From Cydia pomonella (lineage: Eukaryota; Arthropoda; Insecta; Lepidoptera; Tortricidae), in contig NC_084725.1 of assembly GCF_033807575.1 (NCBI RefSeq), positions 2,949,001-3,013,000 of the forward strand: a DNA stretch of 64,000 bases, written 5' to 3'. Under the pieces are notes generated by a model that saw nothing but the letters and a program-made list of their open reading frames with translations, was not told the DNA's origin and did not search any database. Positions 34,301 to 46,100 of the stretch are shown here, piece after piece; the first letter of the stretch is position 1; the number at the start of each line of letters is the position of its first letter. Both the position numbers and the translations under genes were made by a program.

Positions 34301-37300
34301 GGCGAGACCATTTGTGGGTCACGAACGCAGCTGTACGACACGGCATACAACTATGAGGTTGTTGCGTATTTTTCGTTATTTCTCAAATATGATTGGTCAG
34401 AACGCCCTCTATTTTACGTTTTATTTTCAAGTAACTCAGGATTTCAGTAGATGACGGGAGGTCTTGTAATTCACGTTGTTTAAAAAAGAGCTCAAATAGA
34501 CGCAATTAATCCATAATTGCATGTAACCCGGTCGACCTTTCTTTTCCCTATTTTTTTTAAATACTACGTCGGTAGCACACAGGCATACGGCCCGACTTAT
34601 AGTAAGCAGTCTTACTCCGGAGGAGTTACATGCACATTGCCGACCCTAACACATCGCACCCTCGTTGAGCTTTGGCAACCTTAACTAACGACAGGAACAC
34701 AACACTATGAGTAGGGTCTAGTGTTATTTGGCTACGGTTTTCTGTAAGGTGGCGGTACTTCCCCAGTTGGGCCCTGCTCTAGATCTGGATAGACATCCGC
34801 TGTGCTGTGCCCTACCACACAAAGCGAGATGACATTCACAGTGCCCATACCTCTCTTTGGTCGTAGTTAGGACAAACCCGGGTCCATATTTCCAATTACC
34901 TACTTGTAAACAATCACTTTTCATCCTGTGAGAATCTAAGGATTCGAAAGTTCTATTAGAAACTCTTCACTAATTTCGATAGTGATGGGAACGAACTATT
35001 CCTACATATGACAAGTATACAATCTCAGCGTGGGTAAACAGTTAAACACTTATCACGAAGCTCGCTGGCCTTGCGGCGACCATGACCTACTGCGACAACG
35101 ACGCTCGAGCTTGCGTTTGGTGTTGCCAACGGACATCATAATAACGCTTATCGACGAGAAAGTTCTTCAAAAATTTGTCGATTAGGGACCATATGCCAAA
35201 ACTAATTTAAACCAAAGTGGATTGAGGACATGATGCACACGATGTCCCTTCGGTATTAGTTAAATAAAACAACGAGCGTACGCGTACGCACGTGTAAGCT
35301 CGTATAGACCAAATGTGGGCAAAAGAAACGCGCGTGCAAGCTCGTAAAAACCAAATGTAGGCAAATGTAACGCGCGTGCAAGCTCGTAAAAACCAAATGT
35401 AGGCAAATGTAACGCGCGTGTAAGCTCGTAAGACCATTAACCATTAATCGTAAACCATTTCCACATGCCTTATTGGCAGAACATATTAGGGATCAGTAAA
35501 TATTTATAACATCTATTGTACTGTACAGTCACGTCTGAAAACATTGACACGATCGAAGTGCCAAAAATATGTGGCCTTATGGCCTATATATTAGGGTAGT
35601 GTATACATATTTTTGGGGCTTTGTGCGTATCAATATTTCCAGACGTGACCGTACCATACGTTATTGTGAATAAATTTTCATTCATTCATGCGTATCCGTT
35701 ATTTACGTCTGAGGTTTAAGCGATTTACGTTTGTGATTTTGTCGCTTTTGGCTCAACGTAATAAACGTGTAATGGCGAAAAAAAAAAAGTTTTTGGACAA
35801 TCCAAACTTTTTTGTGTGGACGGATGGATTACGGTCAGAAAATAAATTTAAAACAAGTTCGAAAAGCAAAATGCACTACTTCGCGAACGCTAAACAGCTA
35901 CGTAAAGTAGCACTTTTTGAGCAACTGTATTAAAAAATCCGTTCGCGGGCTGCAGCTGGCTCGCGGGCCGTACTTTGCCCATCACCGGTCTATATCATAT
36001 TCCGTCACTGATGATACGGCCCGATTCGAAGAATGAATAAGACACGTTTAAGATCGTGGAAAGATCGATAACTAAACAATATGTCAAAATTGACGTTTAT
36101 TTCGATTCCCCTGTGATCCCAATAAGATCTATTTACGATATTTCTAACGTCAGAGTGACATAGGTTGCTCGAATCGAGCTGCTTCTGTCAATTATACAAC
36201 ACACAAACGATATCTAAATGAGAACTTATCTAAACCAGAACTTATCGTTATCGTATCTCATTATTCAAATCGGGCCGATAGTCTATAAAATGTCAGTATA
36301 AATGCTTATTTAACCCCTAACGCGGCGACGGAACCAAATGTCATGCCATTACGGGTCGGGAAATGAACCCGCTACCCTCCGCCGCGCCCTGCCGCGCCTT
36401 TATGGCACATTAATGAAGATTGTCTTTTACGAATAGAACGGAAATTGGGAAGGGGTGGAAATATTCTCGATATTAAGGTGATGTTTTGTTTATTTTTATT
36501 ATTCAGATTATATAACTTTCATTAGCATCAGGAGATTACTTTAATTAGGGGACGATATATATTCATTACAAGACGAGACGATTCAACGGGGCCACGCCGT
36601 TTTTTTTTTATTTATTATTTTTTTATTTTTTTATTAGTAGAACAAACAGAGTAAAATGTACATAAGGTTCTATTAAAACTAACTTACACGTAAAACATGC
36701 ATTTTCCTCCACGACAGTCCTCACCGAGATACACAGTCCAGTGCAGTTTACTTATTCTAATTATTGTCGCCTAAATAGTGTTTAATTTTTAAAATGTATA
36801 TATATTTGTCGAATTTTTCAAAATTACGAAGTCTAGTCATAGGTATCATTAATTAATTACTCTGTCAAAGCGTCCTTAGAGCAAACGACAAAGTAGGACT
36901 TTTCTGCTTAGAAACGACACATATGTTAGTCTAAGGTAATTGTAATGGCCTTGTTTCCTGAATTAAATTTTAAACAAAATAAATACAGGATGGCCCAAAA
37001 TACATTTAAGTACATTTTTTATGTGTAATTGTTGGTAATTTTAACAAAGTTTTGATTTTGTATATATTCTTTGACGACCAGTCTTTTTTTTTTTATACTA
37101 CGTCGGTGGCAAACAAGCATACGACCTGCCTGATGGTAAGCAGTATCCGTAGCCTATGTACGCCTGCAACTCCAGAGGAGTTACATGCGCGTTGCCGACC
37201 CTAACCCCCTCCCACCCTCGTTGAGCTCTGGCAACCTTACTCACCGGCAGGAACACAACACTATGAGTAGGGTCTAGTGTTATTTGGCTGCGATTTTCTG

Positions 37301-40078
37301 TAAGGTGGAGGTACTTCCCCAGTTGGGCTCTGCTCTAGATCTGGAATGACATCCGCTGTGCTGTGCCCTACCACACAGAGCGAGATGACATTCACAATAC
37401 CCATACCTCTCTTGTGGACGTAGTTTAAGGACATACCCGGGTCCAAGTCTGGCCTAGTGGGTAGTGACCCTGCCTACGAAGCCGATGGTACCGGGTTCAA
37501 ATCCTGGTAAGGGCATTTATTCGTGTGATGAGCATGGATATTTGTTCCTGAGTCATGGGTGTTTTCTATGTATTTATAAATATTTATATATTATATATAT
37601 CGTTGTGTAAGTACCCTCAACACAAGCCTTATTGAGCTTACTGTGGGACTTAGTTAATTTGTGTAATAATGTCCTATAATATTTATTTATTATTATTTAT
37701 TTATTTATTTGTTACAGTTATACGATTGTAGTTTTAGGTTTTAATGACTTAAGCATATTATGCCTAAAACATGATCAAAGTACTCAGAATCAGTACAAAG
37801 TACCATATATAATTTAAATAATACGTATAATGTGCATCCACAAAACGTACGAACTCCTCAGCCAAGAAAGTAATACTCGTATGAAAACAAGACGTGCCTT
37901 GGCGTCGAACAGGCGGCCATTGAAAGCAAGAGTACTCGACTGACCTGACATGTATTATATACTATACTACTGTTTGGACCTGACTCATTCATTTAAAGTT
38001 ATTGACAAGGCAGGCGTCCGACCGGCGGCGAGTGGCGATGAGCGATAATTCACATCGACAGCGAGTGTTTTAGTCCTTAATTCGACAACGTACAAAAAAC
38101 TGGACTTAGCCTTTGACCCTCTTCCTTTATTTTTCTTAACCAGAATCATTACTACTATTGAGCGCTCAGGAGGTTTGAATTCACAACCTTCTGCCACCTG
38201 CCTGAACTTCCGTGTTTTCTCTCGATTTAGATAGAACAAACAAAATGTTTGAAAACATGAACCTGACTACAAACTGCGCTGTCAAGAAAGCAATATGAAC
38301 ATGCAATATACCTTGGCGTCGAACAGGCGGCCATTGAAAGCAAGAGTACTCGACTGATCTGACACATTCATTTAAAGTTATTGACAAGGACAAGGCAGGT
38401 GTCCGACCGACGGCGACACGCGAGTTGCGATGCCGATAAGTCACCTCGGCTGCAAGCATTCTATTAGCCCTTAATTCGACAACCTCCAAAAAACTGGACG
38501 TAGCTTTTGACCCTCTTGTTTATATTTTTCCTAACCAGAACCATTGCTACTATCGAGCGCCTAGGAGGTTTGAACACACGACCTTCCGTATTTTCTGTTG
38601 ATTTAAAGGCTAGAACAAGAACAGCCTAGCACAAAATGTTTGAAAACATGAACCCGACTACAAACTGCGCTACCAAGAAAGCAATATGAACATGCAATGT
38701 ACCTTAGAGATACAAATAGTGCAACCCAATAACACATTCGTCCATGCAGCTGCTGCTCGCTGATCGCCGCCGGTCAGACAGCTGCCCGTTGGAGCGCAAT
38801 CCTCCCAACCATTTAAAGCATGCACACAAAAAATGTGTAAATGAACCGTCGGATTAGGAGCGAATCTGCGTGTATGCAGCACCTTATATGTACTGAGAGT
38901 ATGGACTGTGAATATGTACGCGTTCATTCATAACACGTTTTTTTTTTGCTTCAACAAAAAAGTGTTCAATAGAAATTGCAAATTCGCTTTCGCGTTTTGA
39001 ACACATTAAAACTGGGTCTATCGCGTAATAAATTTGACCTTTATTTCCGACGTTTGGACGTAGGTTTCTAGGTAACATCACCGCCAGTTATCCGCGAGCA
39101 TGACCAGTTAAACACCTTACAAAACTAGACACAATTAAGTAGGTTGCGTTGTTTTATCACAGAGTTCCTATGGCTAAACCTGGCTCCTGTCTCCATCATC
39201 AGATCTGCTCGATGGTACCATAATATTTTTTGTCTCCCAACTTACGTATTTAGGTATTATTATGTCTTTTTTAGCTTGCAAGATTAATTTGACCCGAACA
39301 TACAAACATTACTAGTTAAAGTTAAAAAAAAGCGGCCAAGTGCGAGTCGGACTCGGCCATGAAGGGTTCCGTACCATTTATGACGTATTAAAAAAAAAAC
39401 TACTTACTAGATCTCGTTCAAACCAATTTTCGGTGGAAGTTTGCATGGTAATGTACTCGTCGCATAGCGAATTAAATGACGACTTGGGCCCCGTAGTCAA
39501 ATTGTTGTTTTTGCCCTCATCACACTATACATAGAAATATGTCATCATTATTTATTAGAAACATTGTATATTTCCAGAAATCAATTAGTCAGAGATGAAT
39601 GGAGCTGTTAAATATATATGTCATTGAGTAGTTTGTCCTTATTAGGTACAGTCACGTCTGAAAATATCGATACGAAAAATGTGCCAAAAATATGTATACA
39701 CTACCTTAATATATAGGCAATAAAGTCGTGTATACATATTTTTGGCACTTTTTTCGTATCGATATTTTCAGACGTGACCGTACCGATTCATTGTAGACCT
39801 ATATTTGTGACACATATTTAATAGCCTGTTTATGTTCTTGCAATACTATGAGGAGAATATCAATTAGAAACAAATTAAAACAATGTTTATTGATTGCTGA
39901 CCATGAAACTTATATGTATGGCGATTGGCCACGTGTGTGTTAATTGACCGAGCGTTAGCGAAGGTCTCCGATTCAGCTTGGGTAAAAATACTTGTGTGTC
40001 CAGATGTTCTCTGCAGGTGGCATTACACAAATAATTCTTGTGAAATTTAATAGTAAGGCTTATGTTGTGAGTACTAGC

Positions 40079-40120
<42 letters not shown>

Positions 40121-43100
40121 GATACTTAAATATATGCAAATAAATGCCCTTACCAGGATTCGAACCCGGGACCTTCTGCTTCGTAGGCAGGGTCACTACC
40201 GACCGATTAGGCCAAGAGGCCGTACAAAAAAGTTTTCTAATGATTTAATTTGTTAGAAAGAAAAAAAAAATTTTGGTACAAGCTTTTATCACTGACTGTA
40301 CTTTTTTTCCACAGGCAACTAATACTCATCGAGACAATTCTAAAAACCCCAAACACAATTAGGTTGCTTTGTTTTATCACAGAGTTCCTATCGCTACCTC
40401 CGGTCTCCATCATCATATCAGCTTGATGGTACCATAATATTGCATTGTCACCCGACTTACATATGTATGCAAATTCTCAGCTTCATTGGACACCGGGAAG
40501 TGGGTGAAATTTAACTTGCAAGATTTGTCCCATATATACTAACAGTAGGGCTAAGATGGTTGGCTCTTTATCATTTGTCACCATGCCTGTCACGTTCTAA
40601 CAAGTATGTACGCGCGAAAGTGACGGGCGTAGTGACAAGTGATAAAAGTGGAACTATGATGACCCCGCAGGGCAAGTTAAATAAAAGCTTGTAAAAAGGA
40701 AGTATGGGCTCTATATTACAATTTTTGCTGAGAAAAAACACTTTCGTGTATTTTCTCTACTATGTATCAGGATCACATTACTGTGTTCACATTGTGCATC
40801 TCTGTCTTTGGTATAGAAAACTGCTGAAATAGAATCATATTCACTCAATTGCGGTCAACTATGTTGCTGACCTTACTGACAATACTACAATATAAGGAAT
40901 CTGAATCAAAGTACGAGATCTCAACGGGCCATGCGGTTACTTTCACTTAAATGTACTGTACTGTACGCGAATACGTAATAGTGTGCTCTCTGTCCCCCTA
41001 CCCGCCGTAGGTAAGTGTGACAAAGTCAACACTACTATTCGCGTGCGGCGTTTGATTTTACTATACAAGCACTTGGCAAAGCTTAGTACATGTGAAACAA
41101 ACTATTTTGAACTTTAGATTAATAACGTAAAGTCGAATTCGGCTTGAATAGGCGTGTGACTAGGAAACATCTTCACTGTAAGTTTTGAAGGAAAGTAAAC
41201 TATATGATTAAGAGAATTAAGACTCAAATTTTAACTAGTCGAATGGTTCCAAACTGCGAATGCTATTTCAATTAGTGAAATAAGACAATTGATATTGCTT
41301 TAGTTGCATTTAAGAAGCAAAAGAAGCCAATTCCAAATAATAGGTGTTCGAGACTACAAATGAAACATAATTAATTTATCGTATGGCAATTACATTATAT
41401 TGTATATTGATTAACCCTTTAACGGGCAAATTTTTGCTGCCTTAACCTGCATTTTTATGAATACAAGGTGGGCAAAAAATATGTGCATTTCCGTCCAAAA
41501 TATGTCCATGATTTTGGGATTATACTGAGCAACTATTACCATGGGACCAACCCCTGAAATTACTTTTTACGATTTTTCCCATCATTCATTATTCATTTTT
41601 CCATTGCAGCCATCATGCAAAAATATTTAAAAAAAAAATTGTTTTTCTTGAAATTTTCTTAAACCTATGTAACATTTTTTCCTTCGTGCGTGCTTAAAAT
41701 CTTTCGGGTTCCTCGGGTGCTAAAGTGGACTTATACTACTGCAATGCACTTGTTTTACATTAAGAAGTGCTGTGTGATAATGTATCTTTGCCGTTTCGAA
41801 TAGAGTTTATATTCATGTAACAGTAATTTTATAGGTACCCCTCTTTTTCGATTTTGAATCTTAACGCCTTCATATATAGTAGATTTTCGTCTGAGCAACA
41901 TGTTTTGTAGATTGTACACGATGCGAATAAGTAAAGCGTTGTTATCTGGTAAACTGATAAGGCAGGTGAAAGCTTACGACTTAAGGTATCTGCGTTGTAT
42001 GCTAAATATGTTGTTTCAACATTTCCTTTCCAGTATTTAGGTCCTGTTTTTAAACTTGTGTGCATGTGGTGTTTTTAGGCTTCGGTCAAATTTCTTGTTT
42101 TTAAATAGGTACCTACATATAGGTAGTAGGTAGTAGGGCTTGCAATAGCGGACGGTTTCCAATTCCGGAACTGATTTTCGATATTGGTTCCAATTCCGGA
42201 ATTCCGGAACTGGTTCCGGAATTGGGGTTCATCATATTTTTATTAGATTTTTTTAAATAAAAAACTAAAAAAAAATGATATTCTGATTCTTTACGTTTAT
42301 CAAAGAAAGTGTTGATTCAATAGAAATTAGTTAGTAGTATTATTAATCGAGAAATATCAATAAATTGAGTAGTGCCGTCTTTGCACCACTTATTTTAGCT
42401 TACTTACTTATGTTTTAAAGTATATAGTAGCTATACCTCTTACCTTTGTGTATTGCCGACTAGTGCCCAAAACTCAAGCCTTATTAAGATTAAACCAAAT
42501 GGGCTAAATGGTTAAAATTATTTTATTAGCGCTACATTCAGCCGGATGAGCCTTTTTATGAAGTGTAAAATAATAACTGCAATGGCTCATAGACTTAATC
42601 ATAGAATATTGGTCCGAGATTCCGGAATTTCGAAATTCCAGAATCTCGGTTATGCCGGCAACGCTATGCATGTACTATACATTACTATAGAGGCCGGGAA
42701 ACGAAGGGTTGCAGGCTAAGTAGATATAACCCCGTTTCTCGTCTAGATTTGTAGTGCTTTTCTCAAACTTGCACTGAAAAAAAAATGTAGTTAATTTGTG
42801 TTATTCGTAGGTTTACACAGCTAAAACCAAATTACGAAACTACTACTATTTGATGGTTCAATGCCAAGACATTGTGTCACAATGTGAAGTTTAAAAACAA
42901 AAGGTTGCCTTACAGGCCTAGGTGTGTAAGGCTGTATGAAATTCCTTTACATATAACTTCACTCATCGCACCGGATACTTAGTATTTCCGGATTTAATTT
43001 GAAGTAAGTTATGTCAACATTTCATTGCAAGTTTGAGACAAAGAGTTTTTAAGAGCAAGTTAAGAGCTCATGAGAGGAAAAAACCCTAACCCCTGAACTA

Positions 43101-46100
43101 TCGACCTGTATGATGGAGCCAGAAGGTGGATCGTGGAACTCTTCGGTAGCTAGTAGTAAATTCACAGAGTTGACTCTCAAATGTCTCAATACGTTCAAAA
43201 ATTATATTTTATTATTGAACCTGCTCACAAAATTTCACGAAATTCGGTTGAGAATTGCGACCGGTAGAGAACATCCGGATATACGAAAGCATAATATAAT
43301 ATTATTTGCCCAAGCTGAATGGAGACGTTCGCTAACGCTCGGTCAGTTAGAACCTGAATTAATAGCGCTATCTTTTTTCAGGTCTCGCGGCTGGTGATCC
43401 TACACGAAGAGGCCGAAGATGGCAACGCTATGCCGGACCTCGCACGGCCCGTGCAGGCCGTGTCACTCGCCGTTAACAACCTCGTCAAGGTAACATTAGC
43501 CATCTCTGTCCCACACAAGAGGCTGTATATAGCCCTGTCTCTGTCACACGTCAGGCTGAAGATGGCAACGCTATGCCGGACGTCGCGCGGCCCGTGCAGG
43601 CCGTGTCACTCGCCGTCAACAACCTCGTCAAGGTAACATTAGCCATCTCTGTCCCACACAAGAGGCTATATACAGCCCTGTCTCTGTCACACGTCAGGCC
43701 GAAGATGGCAACGCTATGCCGGACCTCGCGTGGCCTTTGCAGGCCGTGTCACTCGCCGTGTACAACCTCGTCAAGGTAATATTAGCCGTCTCTGTTCCAC
43801 ACAAGAGGCCGCATATAGCTCTGTCTCTGTCACACGTCAGGCCGAAGATGGTAACGCTATGCCGGACCTCACGCTGCTTTTGCAGGCCGTGTCATTCGCC
43901 GTCAACAACCTCATCAAGGTAAGAATAATTACTTAATATACATATACTCGTACCTCATCGACAGGACACCATTAAACTGGCTGTCAAAAAATACTACTAA
44001 AAACACCTAGACACCTACTAAGTAAAATAGTAGGATTAATTACATAACATAACACACTGAACAAACACCTACACAATATGGGTGAAGCAGACCGCCCCAT
44101 GTGCAGAGCGTGCATGGAAGAAGAGGAAACAACAAAACACATTCTCCTAGACTGCAAACAGGTAGAAATACAGGAGCAAATACCTAGGGATTCCGTGCAC
44201 ACTAAAAGAGGCATTTAGCAACCTGAAAACATTGCTAGGCTTCGTGGAGAAGCTGGGGTGGTTAGAGTAGCGCTACTTCGTTTCACGCAAAATGATTGTT
44301 GACTTGCGAAAAATGCCCAGAAGCACTAATTAATTAACTAACTACACTACTACTACTATACATTCATGATAATAATTTTGTTATCCAGGTGGGCCATGAA
44401 ACCATCGAGTCATCAGACGACGCGATCCTCAGACACGACATGCCCGGTGCCCTACGAAGAGTGGAAGGAGCTGCCACACTACTACAACAAGCTTCTGATA
44501 TGCTGCGCGCTGATCCTTACTCCGGGCCTGCCAGGTACTATATGACTACCGTTTGTTATGTTAACGGTGTGATCATTGAGTTATCAGACGACGCGATCCT
44601 CAGACACGACATGCCCGGTGCCCTACGAAGAGTGGAAGGAGCTGCCACACTACTACAACAAGCTTCTGATATGCTGCGCGCTGATCCTTACTCCGGGCCT
44701 GCCAGGTACTATATGACTACCGTTTGTTATGTTAACGGTGTGATCATTGAGTTATCAGACGACGCGATCCTCAGACACGAAATGCCCGGTGCCCTACGAA
44801 TGCTGCGCGCTGATCCTTACTCCGGGCCTGCCAGGTATTATATGACTACCGTTTGTTACGTTAACGGTGTGATCATTGAGTTATCAGACGACGCGATCCT
44901 CAGACACGAAATGCCCGGTGCCCTACGAAGAGTGGAAGGAGCTGCCACACTACTACAACAAGCTTCTGATATGCTGCGCGCTGATTCTTACGTAGCAAGT
45001 TTTTTTGGAAGGGTCATTCTAGATTGTGGATGACGTTGTTGGCTGCAACAACACTTATAAAGTAAACACCATTTGTAGATTGTATTTGTATAGTTGTTTG
45101 TTATCCCTTAAAAACAAAAAAACAACGGGAGTGCCGGCAGAAGTGAAAACTTGAATACGAGTATTAACGTTGTGCATTTTTGATATTTTGGTATGGTTAG
45201 GAAATAATTTTGCACGAATTGCTTTAATTATCAGTATAAAAGTACCATCATTTATGTGGTAAAATACAATACTTCCTCTCCTACGCCGCACCGGCGGTCT
45301 ACTGGTTTTAATGACATTGTAACAGTTTTTCGATTAGTCATGACTCCGTCTTACGAATGGTTAGGGAATAATTTTGCACTATCGTTTATGTGGTAAAATA
45401 CAATATTCATTTATTGCGCTATCGTACACAAACGTGACAATTTATATTATATTAAAAATTTTACTACTGGCTTCAATGACATTGTAACAGTTTTTCGATC
45501 AGGTCACGTGTCCGTCTTACGAATTTTCAATCTGACGAATCTGTCGGTCACGTGACCTGTCGCGAGGTAAAAAAAATACCCGTCACAAAGAGTACACGGC
45601 GCCGCTAAAGAACTTTTCACTACAATAAAATAGATCTGTGTAAAAAATATGTCGTATATTTTTTTGCAGGAAAAAGCTGATAGAAGGTTCGAGAGGCATC
45701 CTCCAAGGGACGTCGGCTCTTCTCCTTTGCTTCGATGAGTCTGAAGTCAGGAAAATCGTTAAGGAATGCAAAAAGGTAAGACTAGCTATAGTTTTACTGA
45801 CCATTGTTAAATCTTATGACGTTGAAATAAGGTTTACGTATTGTCAGGAATTACGTATTGTTTCGACGAGGATATGGCCTGCCATTATAACTTCATCTTA
45901 TTTCATTCTTTTCTTCATCTGAATTTATTTTCGGGGGCCTTCGCGGATACACTTCGACCCATAGGGATCTTTTGTGGAGTTGTCCTTTTAGGAAAGAACC
46001 GTCAGGTACACGAGAGTTTTTTCAACCATCTCCATGTGCCAGATGATGGAGCTCATTTTGAATTCCTTTGGTTCAAGATAGCCTGCTCCAAAGTCCTTCA

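Larger units (their letters stand above)
19352..43381 (+). other. Vinculin intron 1 (24 kb), repeat-rich
   Basis: The donor is at 19,352 and the acceptor tcttttttcag ends at 43,381. I find no conserved nested gene. Recognised content is listed separately: hAT, TA-type and palindromic MITEs, SINEs, retrotransposon tails, a minisatellite and a 0.4-kb tandem repeat. Long unassigned stretches, about 19,920-20,800, 21,970-23,220, 28,260-31,740 and 40,660-42,100, are AT-rich and show nothing I can name. Confidence 0.7.
43412..43918 (+). repeat. Tandem array of vinculin exon 2, four copies, 143 bp
   Basis: The block gccgaagatggcaacgctatgccgg (gctgaag in copy 2) starts at 43,412, 43,555, 43,698 and 43,841, an exact 143-bp period. 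Copies 2-4 lack the first ten codons of exon 2. Their acceptor cacacgtcag comes from duplicated intron sequence. Copies diverge by several substitutions each, so this is not a simple assembly stutter. Confidence 0.95.

Noticed and set aside
35207..35444. Two - strand ORFs with repeated residues (RACTRVTFAYIWF)
   Set aside because: They are products of the 42-bp minisatellite, whose period keeps any frame open.
40139..40225. Possible tRNA gene on the - strand
   Set aside because: It is a truncated copy of the same SINE, ending in a TA microsatellite.
43412..44985. The tandem exon arrays as assembly artefacts
   Set aside because: Copies differ by substitutions, a 2-bp deletion, a 42-bp deletion and lost splice sites, which a collapsed or stuttered assembly would not create. 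Raw reads should still be checked.
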